NCBI GenBank assembly: GCA_963573385.1
Contig: CAUYLG010051109.1
Span: 104,501 to 168,500, forward strand
Length of the DNA stretch: 64,000 nt
Direction of reading: 5' to 3'
Source of the DNA: Cacajao melanocephalus
Lineage: Eukaryota; Chordata; Mammalia; Primates; Pitheciidae
In this document: piece after piece, positions 1-10,780 of the stretch
Numbering within the stretch: the first letter of the stretch is position 1
Layout: every line of letters begins with the position of its first letter
Made by a program: the position numbers and the translations under genes
Notes under the pieces: generated by a model
What the model saw: the letters and a program-made list of their open reading frames with translations, nothing else
The model's database searches: none
Told to the model about the DNA's origin: nothing

Positions 1-2516
1 GGGAGCTTAAGCCGCTCAGGGTCAATTTTTCCAGTTGGCTTGTTGCTTGGAAGAACAGACTTCACCTCAATTTCTTAGTTTAAGCTGGCTGGCTCATCTG
101 GGTTTGATTATACTTGCCCCAAGAACATAACAGTGTAAACAAATGAAAAATGTTTTCATCTGTAGAAGTAGTAACAGATAGGGGACAGGGATTCCTCAAA
201 AGCGAAGCCAGTATGTAAATGAGAAGATGCTTCTGAAAACGTGCTTGTCTATGGTGCTGAAATGCTCCGTCCTCACTGCACTGCCCCACATTTCAGTTCA
301 AATCAAGTTTATATCCAGTTCCTTCCTACTCAGCTTTATGAGCTGATATGCAAAGAATTAAAGCAGAACATTATACCCAGATTTAAAAATCACATTTAAG
401 GATAGGTATGACAGATGTCTAAAAAATTTCCCACTCAACACTGAATACCTTAAACCATGAACACTATGAAATGTAATGCTGATGTTGTTAATTTGAAAAG
501 TGGAGGGAGTAGCATTTGTCTTGATAGTCCACGTCTGGTTTCACGTTCCATTTATAAAAGTTCCAATGCCCACCCTCACATGCTGTCAGAATCTTTATTC
601 TGCTAAGTACTTTTCAAAATATGATGTTCCTGAAAAAGCCTATTAACAATCCTCTCCAGGTAGAGTTCTTAAAAACTCAAATTGCTCCTAGAATCTCACT
701 CAGCTCATCTCAACTGGTTTAAATAATTATAGACTTTTGGAAAAGATCAAATTAGTTTACACAGAGGCTAAAATATACATAGAAAAAAAGTCCATCATTA
801 TTCATTTTGATAACATCTTAATCAATAATCTTAAGAATGTAACAGTTGAGTTAATGAATTTAAACATCTAGTTATTATTTACCTTTTTAATTTTAAGAAA
901 CAAAAAGCCTTCTCAAGAGCTAAAAGAAAAAAAAAAACTAACTGGCACTGAAAAATCAAGTCCTTACGAAGATGGGAATAATCTCATGAGGGTGGGAAAA
1001 AGCTGAATGAGATCTTTTTAAAATTAGCTTTGCTACAGATCCCTCATGTTCTTTCACTGAAAAATTAGAAACGATTTAAAATCTCTAGCCAGACTAAGTA
1101 TGAAATCTTCATTTCCCTTGAAACGGATTTTTTTTTTTGTCTTAGATAGAATGTTGGCAGAGTGTATAAAAGAATTCAATTCACAGCTGTTCTACTTTTT
1201 TAATGTAAGAAACATTAATCAAAGCTTTAAGTTATAAGCTTTTCTCATGTTGCTTAGTATTCCAGTTCAACAAAGATCAATAGAGGCCATCCCAGTGTTC
1301 CTTGACGCCTCACCAGGAAGCAGAGGCGTGATTATGCAAATTGCGCGGCTCCCGCACCTCTGCCAGCCTGCTTATCTCCCAAGCCTTCTGCCTGCTGCTC
1401 CTGGCTCCCTGCGCAAGTGCATGCCTCTCCCTCTTATCTCCCAACAAAGCTCCGAGAGGCAAGGATTGAGGCCAGCGATGTTAAACAATGATGCATGGCT
1501 GATTTTATTTGTAAGTGATTTATTTCACTGGATTTAATTTTTTTTCACTTTGTGTGTAAGATATTTGTTAACAAGTCAGAATAGGAGAAGTAAGGCAGTG
1601 TTCAGAGACAATTGACACAGGTTAGAAATCTATTAGGTACGGTAACAGTTGCATCTAAAGCAGTGGAAGATGAAGGAAGCTCCTCACTGAGAATTTCAAC
1701 ATGCGTTGGCTAAATATCCCATTTGCTCTCTGAAAGGCAATTATTCTGTAATTATATGCAGAAATTTACAAGTAATAATTCTATTATTTGAAAAAATCCA
1801 CAGTAATCATATAATCTGTTTAAGTGGCAGTACATGTATTTTTTCCCCCCAAACTGAAAATATAAAAAGAACAAAAACGTAAAAACAAGGAAATCCAAGG
1901 ACACTTTTGCAATTTTCCACTGGCCCGAATAAATAAAAATTATTGTAAGCTAGTTTCTAAACGGGTTCCACACCAGGTGCTGCTCCAGTCGGCGCCTTGT
2001 CCACATGACACAGACCACTCCAGAGAGACACATGCACACTGCACTGCTGTAATGATGGACCCCGGGACACTGTCCTTCCGTGTCTCCTGCATTAATCCCT
2101 GACCCTCATATCTCGGCAGCATAATCCCCATTTAGCATTAGTAGCAACGGCTTCCACTGTGAGGAACTCTTTTTTGATAAGTAAGCACTGATTCGGGCAT
2201 CGCTTTTAAACAACATATTCCCAGCTCAGCAAGAAACCCACACTCCTGAATGAACCGGAGCACATTACTGAGAAAAAGTTCATTAACCTTGCTAGATTTG
2301 AAGGTTAACAGGATAGCTGAAGAAAGGAACTGAGTGAACAGCTCGAATACAAAACAAATTAAAATGAATGTCATCATTCCTTTTGATATTCATTAGTTGA
2401 TTCAGAGGGAGAATGCTCTTCTTAAATTTGCAAGCATTTATCTGTGAAAAACAGGTGTACATCTGCTGCTCGAATGCATCTTAAGCGCGAGAGAGAAGAA
2501 TAATGTAGACACTCAC
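1..2516 (-). other. RALGAPA2: Next RALGAPA2 intron (3' side), partial
   Basis: This begins at donor GTGAGT (2511-2516, minus strand) and runs off the window. It is AT-rich unique sequence. No interspersed repeat is obvious, and no convincing acceptor plus stop-bearing exon was found. If the donor were skipped, the reading frame would continue for 31 codons to a TAA at 2422-2424. The subregion 1240-1545 is described separately as a candidate regulatory element. In 1-1239 and 1546-2421 I see nothing specific beyond A/T runs. Confidence 0.8.
1240..1545. promoter_or_regulatory. Candidate enhancer with octamer and paired GATA sites
   Basis: This is a GC-richer island in AT-rich intron. It contains a perfect POU octamer ATGCAAAT (1334-1341) next to TTGCGCGG. 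Two AGATAAG sites lie on the minus strand (CTTATCT at 1371-1377 and 1433-1439), followed by TGTTAAACAATGATGCAT and a T-rich end. No repeat family is recognised. The motif clustering is seen directly; enhancer function is inferred. Confidence 0.4.
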
Positions 2517-2638
2517 CCGTTCCGCTGAGGGAGTAGCTGGGAGAGGGAGAAAAGACTTGGGCTGCGAAATCCTCGAATGTCATTACTTCACGGTGGTTCT
2601 GAATTATTGCTTCGAGATACAGAGCTCGCTCTTCATAG
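2517..2638 (-). CDS. RALGAPA2: RALGAPA2 coding exon near the C-terminus, downstream side of the 61-kb intron
   Basis: On the minus strand the acceptor ends TTACCGCAG. The exon starts with one base that completes the Phe codon (TT|C), then encodes 40 codons: [18 protein letters not shown], then [20 protein letters not shown], then G and T. It ends ACGG before a near-consensus donor, GTGAGT. The [11 protein letters not shown] block is the conserved C-terminal signature of RalGAP alpha proteins, where it closes a roughly 1,870-residue GAP subunit. The last codon is split after its first base (G), so the final few residues, the stop codon and the 3' UTR lie in a further exon. I could not identify that exon in positions 1-2516, so it is probably outside the window. 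Length and phase agree exactly with the exon at 63.7 kb. Confidence 0.93.
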
Positions 2639-2639
2639 C

Positions 2640-3479
2640 TGCGGTAATCGGTTAAGGAAACAAGTGCGCAGACAAAGTGGCAATGCAGAGCAGTGACAGA
2701 ATTCACTTTTACTACCGTTGTGCAATTTTTACTTTTCTGTGTTAAAAAAAAAGTATCTTGCAGGTTCTTTATCAGCTTGCAGAAAAGTAAATATTAGTCA
2801 CAATTAACAATAAAATTCTGGTTTTGAGACCCAAGTTTCTCTTAGACTTTAACTGCATTCAATACTAGTATCACTAAAAAACACGTAAGCCAATAGTTGC
2901 AGAATAACATCGTAAGATGACTAGGGTTGATTTAAACAAAAACAAGAGACATTGATTGCAATAATGTCTCTTTCACTGACAATGATGGATCTTTTACGTC
3001 CTATTTCAATGGATAAAACATTCTTAGCCTACTGACATGAGTTGATACTTCAAGCAACTTGGTGATATGACAGTGCAGACACTTCTTAAAAATAGGAAGA
3101 TGTAAGTTACTGGGAAGAGAGAAGGGTAGGAAGATATACTCTGAAGGGGCATCAGAGCCTCTAACCAAGACAAGCTGTGAACATTGGAAAATAAGAACTA
3201 CTATGTGAGAGAATCTAGCGAGAGTGCACAGTGCAATTTTGAAAAAAGACTACTGCCTTTTAATTAAAACTGCAGTCTGGAACACACAGCATTCAAATGT
3301 GTAATCAAAAACCAGTCACCAATAAAACCTACAAGCGTAACACGCTGAAGCAACTTTCCAGCTGTCTTAATAGGACCCCTGCGTGTGGCAGGCTTTCACA
3401 GGGCAGAAAGCAAATCTTCCCCTTTTGTGTGTGGCTTCTGTTTCCTCAGAAGGTGAATCATGCACTTCCAATAACAGGA
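2640..3479. other. Unique intronic sequence, acceptor-proximal
   Basis: This is AT-rich sequence directly upstream (in gene sense) of the 2517-2638 exon, with short A and T runs. I recognise no repeat, RNA gene or coding exon. It should contain the branch point of the 61-kb intron within the first tens of bases next to 2640. Confidence 0.6.
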
Positions 3480-3680
3480 TAACATCAGAACAATCCGACA
3501 ATGGATGGAGGCGCTGCACGTACGACGTTATGAATTAACACTTGGGGAAGTCCGCATGACGTCTCATTTTCCCCTGCCTCATTATCAATGCAAAAGTTAA
3601 AAGACATGTTTCAGTCATTTTGAAAATCATGCTAATTCTCCAGGAACACAGGGAATGTGGATCACCATCAGTTTATTATT
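3480..3680. promoter_or_regulatory. Candidate regulatory element with clustered ACGT cores
   Basis: Within about 45 bases there are three ACGT cores: CACGTAC, CGACGTTA and the CRE-like TGACGTC at 3557-3563. They are followed by homeodomain-like TGAATTAACA and TTATCAATGCAAA-type sequence. CpG is frequent here compared with the flanks. No repeat is recognised. Confidence 0.35.
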
Positions 3681-3785
3681 TGCAACTCCTGAAGAGGAAA
3701 AAAGTAACTAGCATTTCTCACTACATTTTAAAACTATCTTTTCAAAATGGCCTCTTTAAAAACAGACGTTGGTGACAATTATGCC

Positions 3786-3897
3786 CTTTCAATACAGCAA
3801 GTGTTTTTAAATGAGCAAATACTTTTTGGCTTTCAATACAGCTTTCAATACAGCAAGTGTTTTTAAATGAGCAAATACTTTTTGGCTTTCTTATGGC
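3786..3897 (+). repeat. 56-bp tandem duplication
   Basis: Unit 1 is 3786-3841 and unit 2 is 3842-3897. The first 49 bases of each unit are identical. The organisation is A-B-A-A-B, where A is the 12-mer CTTTCAATACAG (starting at 3786, 3830 and 3842) and B is a 32-base segment ending TTTTTGG. The lack of divergence argues for a recent event. Confidence 0.9.
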
Positions 3898-4004
3898 AAA
3901 GTATGCACACTGATCTCTAAATGCAGGCTCCTCCTCTCCCTACTCCTTCAGTTATATGTGTAGTTATATTTTCATACCATGAGGAGACCAGAGGCATTCT
4001 AGGG

Positions 4005-4167
4005 CAGTGCTATCCCATACAGTAGCCACAAGCCACACATGACTATCTCATTTTAAATTTGAATTAATTAAAATAAAAAGATAAAATTCAGTTGCTTTGC
4101 CTCATTTGCTGTATTTTAAGCACTCAAAAGCTGCATGTGGCTAGGGGTTCTATACTGGATTGCACAG
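4005..4167 (+). mobile_element. Non-autonomous DNA transposon remnant, hAT-like MITE
   Basis: The element begins CAGTGCTATCCCATACAGTAGCC and ends with its imperfect inverse, GCATGTGGCTAG...TACTGGATTGCACAG. The interior is A/T-rich. This is the layout of the common 'cacatgtggctag' MER-type hAT MITEs in mammals. The exact family was not assigned. It is heavily deleted internally. Confidence 0.6.
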
Positions 4168-4499
4168 ATATAGGACACGCCTGTCGCTGTGGAAAGCACT
4201 ACTGGACAGTGTGCTGCCAGAATTTCTCCTTAAGCTTGCTCTGTGCAACCTCAAGCAAGGAAAATGAATTTGAAGATTTCCAAAGTGGCCCCTCTAATGA
4301 TATATGATCTTTTATATAGATGGGCACAACTGCCCAAGGCCTGGGCAGCGTGAGTCTGAACTGGCTTCTCAACTGTGGGCTGAACTCCTGGTGACTCGCC
4401 TTAATGAACAGGCTGCCAAACTTCCTCAGCGAGAGGCGCCTGCTCAGGCCCAATTCTAGAGGGACCCACTAATGCCATTCACGTCTCATTATGAACACA

Positions 4500-4815
4500 C
4501 TTATTCTGCACAGCACTTGGCTGTCGCCACAGCTCGGCCCTCCGTGCATGGCCCCAGCAAGCCGCTGGTCCGGGGAACAGCAGGACGTTAGGCCTGAGTG
4601 GCCGTCTGGCGAACAGGCACTCTGACACTAAGCTGGCACGTGCTGGCCCAGCAGGGGCTGAGCGAGGCGTGACAAATTACTCAAAGAGCTGAGCTAAACT
4701 TATGGCTGACAACCACCTGAGCCTACGGACCGCCGTGGCCCGCTGTCAACGCTCAATTCATGGCTCCCCCTTTCAGGCGGTCGTCTGTTTGTGGGCCTGG
4801 GTTAGAGCAGGCACG
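4500..4815. promoter_or_regulatory. CpG-enriched candidate regulatory element
   Basis: This is a run of non-repeat sequence with many CpG dinucleotides (for example CTGTCGCC, AGCTCGGCCCTCCG, AAGCCGC, GTCCGGGG, GACGTT, GCGAGGCG, CGGACCGCCG and GGCGGTCG) inside an AT-rich intron. It carries TGACAAATTACT and ATGGCTGACAACCACCTG. CpG retention suggests germline hypomethylation or selection; function is inferred only. Confidence 0.3.
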
Positions 4816-6160
4816 TCCCTCTGAAGACCTGTCATGCTCTGCCTAGCATCATCCTGCTGTTTCCTGAAAGGCCCCACTGCGTCCAACACATCCACATACA
4901 GTGCTTGGGACAATGGGGAACAAAAAAGAAATGCGGGTGCATTTTGCTAACTACCCTACGGAAGCCACGTATTTGGAAAGAGGCTTGCTATGTTAATCAA
5001 GCTCATGATCAAACCTACAAAGGGACGTTTTGCATAATACCATACGAACTGACCCCAGACGGCAGCCCACCATCCCGATCCTGGATGGCACTATCCAATT
5101 GTCATAAGCTTGTCCTTGTCAAGGCTGAGAGATCTGGGCTCCTTAGAGAAAGTCCACCACTATATTTAGAGGAATAATAATGAGGTTGTGAGATTCTCTG
5201 ATTCAGTGAATATTTATGGTCCAACTCCTAAATTAAGGCAGTATGGGAGACAGAGAAAATACAAAGGTGCTTCCAGAACTAGACCCTGGAGGAGGAAGTT
5301 TTTCCTTCATAGAAGGTTCCTAACCCTGCCATGCATGCCCCCAACTGTCACACACAGCCCACACTCTCCTGCCCACTAACTGGAGTGTTAACAGTGCTAA
5401 ACTGGGTGCTGTCATTTAGACAAACATCCATTAGGGATTGGGGTGAGACCAGGAGATCGTCAAATACATTTTCACTCATGGCCCAAGCCAGGGCATGTAA
5501 ACACCCTGACAAAGAGAAAACAAATATCCCCCTAGCTCTGGCAGCATTTAGAAACAGGCAAGAAGCTTACGGGTGCCAAAAATCATTTCTTTTAGTAGCC
5601 ATAAAAAACATAGTCCTGGGATCTTAACTGAATTTAAATTAGTAGAACTGCTAGCAAGGGCAATCTGGAGCAGTATCATCTGACATCGTCTCACCTAATA
5701 TCCTTAAGGTTTCAATGCTGGTTGCTTTTATAACCAAGAGCATTTATAGTTTAGACATCAAAATGCTTGTAAGCTTTTCACATGTAAGACATGCTAAAAT
5801 GTGAAGTGAACGCTGAAAGAACGTCTATCTGTGGACAGTCAAAGACCTTTCACTGAAAGAGGCACCAGGTCACAAATCTGATCCCTGTTTGAATACCAGC
5901 CATGGCCCTTTTGTTCTCTTAAAAAGTCTACTAACCAATGTACAACTTTTATTTCTGTTCCGAATTACTATCTCATTAAAAGCCATATGCAGCAAAGTAC
6001 TTTTTTAAAGAGCAATTTTCCCCTTGATTACTCAATTCAGGGAACATTCAAATTACTAACCAGCAACCCATCTTGGCTTCTGGATATTTCTGAGTTTCTT
6101 TAGCCACTCACTCTGTCCATATTTTCACATAAGAATTTTTATCAAGAATTTTGATTAAGA
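4816..6160. other. Unique intronic sequence
   Basis: No gene is recognised. Positions 5185-5300 weakly resemble the 3' end of an L2 LINE in antisense (GATTCAGTGAATATTTATGG followed by a GGGAGACAGAGAAAATACAA-type segment). The rest shows nothing I can assign. Confidence 0.5.
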
Positions 6161-6281
6161 GCCAGGCCTGTAGTCCCAGCAACTCAGGGGGCTGAGGTGG
6201 GAGGATCGCTTGAGCCCAGGAGTTTGAGTCCAGCCTGGCAACATAGCAAGATTCTGTCTCTAAAATAAAAAATAAAAAATT
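6161..6281 (+). mobile_element. Truncated Alu left monomer
   Basis: The sequence GCCAGGCCTGTAGTCCCAGC...GGAGGATCGCTTGAGCCCAGGAG...AACATAGCAAGATTCTGTCTC followed by an A-rich tail matches the left arm of old (AluJ-type) elements. The right arm is missing and the first bases are lost. Confidence 0.85.
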
Positions 6282-6469
6282 AATAACATTCCCCTACTTT
6301 ACTAAAGAGGCTATATGTCTTTTACATTTTAGCAAACATTTCCAAGAGAACATATTGAGACTCTCAAGACACACCCTGCTGAATCTGCAGAGCTGTGAGT
6401 CTGAGAATCTGAACGTGTCCCCCAACTTTACTCTCATTATTATTTAATTTTTAGAAATGACAGCAGCAG

Positions 6470-6735
6470 CATGACAGTCAGGAAGGAGCCTGTATTTGGC
6501 GTAAGAAAGGCGGGTTTGAATCCCAGCTGTTCTTTCCCCTGCCAGGTGTTGGTGTCCCCATTTTACACGTGAGACTGCGGAGGCAGGCTGCTCCGACTCC
6601 CAGCCTCAGCTGTCTTACCTGTAAAATTGGGACGCCAACGCCTGTTCTCGAGACAGCTGTGAGGATTAAATAGAATCCTACCTATGAAGCATCCACCTGG
6701 GTTCCAGCACAAAAAGAAAGGCACGATAAATCTGG
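6470..6735 (+). mobile_element. MIR SINE, with internal disruption
   Basis: It contains the MIR core in order: GGTTTGAATCCCAGCTGT, then TTACCTGTAAAATTGGG, then GCTGTGAGGATTAAATAG, then CCACCTGGGTTCCAGCAC. Extra bases between the first two blocks (about 6540-6600) suggest an old insertion or a second fragment. Confidence 0.75.
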
Positions 6736-6879
6736 ATTGACTGCTCCCCACCTCTATCATGTGGACCTAGGGTTCTGTTGCAGAAAGAATGTAATAGGTA
6801 AGCTAGTCAGGCTCTGCGGCAAGCAAACCCCCTTCAAGCTACACCCTCATGAGTGGGGAAGTCCTAGGGTCTCCACTTT

Positions 6880-6995
6880 ACTGATCAGGAAATGGGAGCT
6901 CAGAGAGTCCAAGTAATTTTCTTGAATCGCAGTGACGCAGTAATGGAATTAAGACTAGATAGAGCCCAGGTCCTGTAACCTTTACTGCTTTCATC
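6880..6995 (-). mobile_element. MIR SINE fragment, antisense
   Basis: TTTACTGATCAGGAAATGGGAGCTCAGAGAG, then AGTAATTTTCTTGAATCGCAGTG, then CCCAGGTCCTGTAACC is the reverse complement of the MIR core. It faces the MIR at 6470. Confidence 0.75.
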
Positions 6996-7758
6996 TAATA
7001 TCACATATTCTAGAATAAATGGTGTTAAGTTCAAGATCTTGCGTGAGGTTGGAAACTAAACTCCAAATGAGGACAAATGAACGGACTTTAATAGACATGG
7101 GCTATAATAACCAACCTGCAAAGTGAAACGAGTGTGTATGTGTCAGCTACATCTATACCCAGACCATGCTGACGTTATAAAATACAGCAAAACAACAACG
7201 ATTCCATTCTGATTTCTTTTTACTTATTTGGGCTGTTGATCTGTTGTTTAGCACTTTCAAGCTTCGTTTATCAAAGAAATAAAAAGAACTGTTTGAAAGA
7301 GGCTACGTTGCAGATGATCTTTTTTCCACCCTTGAAATCCTTGCCTGAACCTCCTCTAAATTTCCCAAGAGTGGATATGATGTCCAGACTGGCAAAGTGG
7401 CCCAGACACAGTCAGCTTCCTGATGTCAGGGTGTGTGTGCTCTGACAGTTTACGTACCCACCCCAGTTTTCTTTCTGAACTCATGCAGCCTCTTATCACC
7501 GGCACAAGCAAGCCCAGAGCTAGCCATTCTCACGACCCTGCAGACTCTAACGTTCATGACAGTGATCTGCAGAGAAGAGAATGCCATGTTTCAGAACTGC
7601 CTGGGACGCTTCAGCCGTCCACACACATACTTCTCAAAAGTTCTGGCATCCCTGGGTTCTGCTGCCATCGTTCCATCCCTTGAGAACACTGGGGTGTGGA
7701 AAAGGTTGAAAACCTCTGGCTAACTAGCTACTATGTATGACCATCGTAAGGCTTCTTA
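6996..7758. other. Unique intronic sequence
   Basis: No gene or clear repeat. The end (about 7690-7725, GGTTGAAAACCTCTGG) looks like a hAT-type terminal repeat, but no matching partner was found. Confidence 0.45.
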
Positions 7759-8178
7759 TGTTCGTCTTCTGTGGCTGCTGTAAATGACCACAAACTGGGT
7801 GGCTCAAAACAACAGAAATTTATTCCCTCACTAGTTTTAGGAGATCACAGGTCCAAAATCAAGATGACAGCAGAGGCTGAAGGAGAGATTTTGTTCATAC
7901 TTCTTCCAGTTCCATGTGGCTGTCTGTGTTCCTGGGGCTGCATGACTCTGCTCTGCCTCCATGGCTACACGGCCTCTTCCTATTCTGTGTGTCTCTCTTA
8001 AATGACACTCCTCATTGGATTTACTGCCCTCCTGGATAACCCAGGATAATCTCCCCATTTCAAAATCCTTAACTTACTTATATCTGTACACAGCCTGAAT
8101 CAAATAGTTAACATTCACAGGTTCCAGGAACCAGGATACAGACATATGTTTTTTGGGACCATCGTTTAGTTCAATAAA
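7759..8178 (-). mobile_element. MLT1-type solo LTR (ERVL-MaLR), antisense
   Basis: The antisense end reads GTGGCTGCTGTAAATGACCACAAACTGGGTGGCTCAAAACAACAGAAATTTATTC in segments. This is the reverse of the polyadenylation-end signature of MaLR LTRs (complement contains AATAAATTTCTGTTGTTTTGAGCC). The other end, TTCACAGGTTCCAGGAACCAGGATACAGACATATG...TTTTTTGGGACCAT, fits the LTR 5' part. It is diverged, with no internal retroviral sequence beside it, so it is a solo LTR remnant. Confidence 0.8.
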
Positions 8179-8644
8179 CTCCTTGAGGATACTATATGAG
8201 TCAGGTTCATCAAATTTATGTCAACAGAAATTTATTCTCTCATGTCACCCATATCACCTAGCTTAAAAGCACGCCATGTAATATTTACTGAGTGGATAAA
8301 TGAATGCCTGAAATTTGTGTCCATTGCTTTAAGCTATGAGACAGCTAGATATAGTCTAGGCAATGGCAACTTATAAGGAGAGGTCAGAGATTTCAATTTG
8401 AAGTAAAATTCTACACAGATTTTAACAACTTTGTGATAAAAACTTTTAGAAGAATGTGTGGGGCAAACTCTTTATGACCTTGGGGGATGGAACGATCTCT
8501 TAAGAAACCAAAGCATGAAGCACAGGGAGAAGGCTGGTACACATTCAAAGTAAGAGCTCCTGTTTACAACATTACTGTAAAGAAGGCAGCACTACCAGGG
8601 AATGTGGGAGGAAGCATCTGCAACTGAGAGCTGGCAAGGGGTGG
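8179..8644. other. Unassigned intronic sequence
   Basis: A short segment at 8275-8320 (ATATTTACTGAGTGGATAAATGAATGCCTG) resembles the tail of MIR or L2. Nothing else is recognised. Confidence 0.4.
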
Positions 8645-9800
8645 GTGCCAGAATATAAAACGAATGCCCAACAACAAATCCATAAGAAAAAGTCAAATAA
8701 CCAATTAGAAACATGGGCAACCAGGAGATAAACCATGATTGGCCATTAAGTTGCCCAGTGTCATTAATGATCAGGAATTATGAAAATCACAACAAAATAC
8801 CATGTTATATATACCAGGCTGGCCAAACATAGAATATGTAATAATGCCAAATGTCAGACAGGACGTGAGGCACAGGAGCCCCGAGACCCTGCTGCTGGGA
8901 GGTAATGGGCCTGGCTTCTTGGGAGAGCAATCTGACCTTATCCAGGAAAGAGCACGTGCTCCGTGGGCCAGCAATTCCGCTCCTCAGTATGTGAGTTCTG
9001 GTACATATGGGCTTGGTTCAGAATGTTTATAACATGTTACAGACAACAGCGGAAAAGAAAAAGGAACCTAGTTTTAACATTCATGGATAAATGCAGTTGC
9101 ACAATGGGATATTATATAGCAGTGAAAATAAACAAACTATAGGCATATGTATTAAGAAGGATAAAACTGAAAACAATGCTCAACCAAAACTGAAGAACAC
9201 ACTGAGTGCAATTTTATTTCTATACATTTTATTTATTTTTATTTATCTATTTATTTATTTTTAGATAGGGTCTCACTGTGTCTGTCACTCAGTATGGAGT
9301 GCAGAGGAACCATCATAGCTCACTGTGGCCTTGAACTCCTGGACTCAAGCAATCCTCCCACCTCAGCCTCCTGGGACTACAGACATGCATCACCATGCCT
9401 GGCTTATTTTAAAAAATATTTAGTAGTAATGGGGTCTCGCTATGTTGCCCAGGCTTGTCTCAAACTCCTGGCCTCGAGTGATCCTCCCACCTCAGCCTCC
9501 CAAAGTGCTGGCCTAAGCCACCTTACCTGGCCTATATATGTTTTAAAAACAGGTTAAGTGAAACATATTGCTGAGGGCTACATACATAGGTAGGAAAACG
9601 ATAAAGAGCAAGGAAACAATAACCTAGAGTTACCTCTGGGGCATGGAGGGGGTGGTACCTGGGAGGGTCTGAAATACATTGGCTGGTGCAAGTGGATATC
9701 AGTATAGGGACATATTTTGGTGTTCTTTAAAGCATAGAGTGTATGTAAATGACACATGTCTTCTAGTCTGTATAAATATTTCATAATTAAAATGGGCAAT
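8645..9800 (+). mobile_element. Old L1 (L1M/HAL1-like) 3' region, interrupted by an Alu
   Basis: The order of recognisable blocks follows the L1 ORF2 3' end. AACCAATTAGAAACATGGGC comes first, then GAAAATCACAACAAAATACC, then GGCCAGCAATTCCGCTCCTCA, then GCACAATGGGATATTATATAGCAGTGAAAA. A 3' UTR-like stretch follows after the Alu at 9231-9531. No open frame is preserved. Confidence 0.78.
9231..9531 (-). mobile_element. AluJ-type SINE, antisense
   Basis: A T/A-rich tail complement (TTTATTTATTTTTAG) precedes GGGTCTCACTGTG, GCCTTGAACTCCTGGACTC, CCTCAGCCTCC and ACCTGGCC. Flanking CTATACATTTT and CTATATATGTTTT are a probable target-site duplication within the L1. There are many mutations from the consensus. 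Confidence 0.9.
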
Positions 9801-10334
9801 TTGGCCAGAATGGAATAGCACTTATCAAATGAAATCTTTTCTAACCCATCAGAAGGACAGAATGAGCTTCAAGTCAAAGGTTGACATAAAAGGTATATGT
9901 TTGGGTGTTAGAGCTGACGATGATTACAGAGAAGTCCATTTGACTCAGGCACAGAGAAAGCAGAAAAGAGACAGTGCTATTTTTTGAGATATCATTCCAG
10001 AACTAGACCAGAATGTCAGAGCTCAAAATTTTCAGAAAGTGGTGGGGAACTCTGACAGAAGGGATTCAAAAAGCTCAACTCAAACATGGACATAAACGCC
10101 ACCCGTCAGGGAGGGCGATAATGCTCCAAAAAATAAAAATCCATTTCTATAAAATTACAGCTGTTAGAATTACTATGCATTAAGAATGATAAAACCAGCA
10201 GAATCAGAGAACGGTCAGAATACTACATATAATCACGGGCTTAAGCATATGACTTCTATACATTATCCTGGTCTTCTCAGAGAATTGGATCTCAAGTGGC
10301 TATGCCATTTTCAAAAAGCAAATCCACCTTCACT
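9801..10334. other. Unassigned intronic sequence
   Basis: I see no gene, clear repeat or notable motif. The region is moderately AT-rich. Confidence 0.4.
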
Positions 10335-10780
10335 CAGTGATCATCCATGCAAGAGATACACTGTGTGCCTCTCTGTGCTAGGTAATGGTCATGTAACCAG
10401 GGAACAAGAGAGATGCCACTCCTGCCCCCAGCAAGCCTGCATTCTAGCAGGTGGGCAGACTGCACACAAGTCCAGGGAATAAGGCAAACTGTCATTACAT
10501 CAGTACCAGGAAGGAAGGAGGGGGACAAGCTCAGCGAAGTCTCTGATGGGAGGGAAGGAGCTAACCAAGCAGGGATGAAATGGGGTAAGGAGTGTTAAGA
10601 GCAGTTCAGGCACAGAGAATGACATGAGTGGGAAGGAATGTGGGATGTTTCAGGAGGAGAAAAGAGAATGGAGCCATGGGGTAGTAAAAGGGTGGCAGGA
10701 GGTACTGCTGAAAGACAGCCTGGGCCTGGGCACAGGAGGCCTGAATGGCTTGAGACAAGGAAGCAACATGATGTCACTTA
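10335..10780 (-). mobile_element. L2 LINE 3' fragment, antisense
   Basis: GTGTGCCTCTCTGTGCTAGG, GAACAAGAGAGATGCCACTC and AGCCTGCATTCTAGCAGG are the reverse complement of the L2 3' end. Further along, GACAAGGAAGCAACATGATG-type sequence continues in the expected order into the L2 body. Confidence 0.7.

Noticed and set aside
1..2516. Terminal RALGAPA2 exon with stop and 3' UTR
   Set aside because: No convincing acceptor followed by a phase-matched short coding end was found, so it is assumed to lie outside the window.
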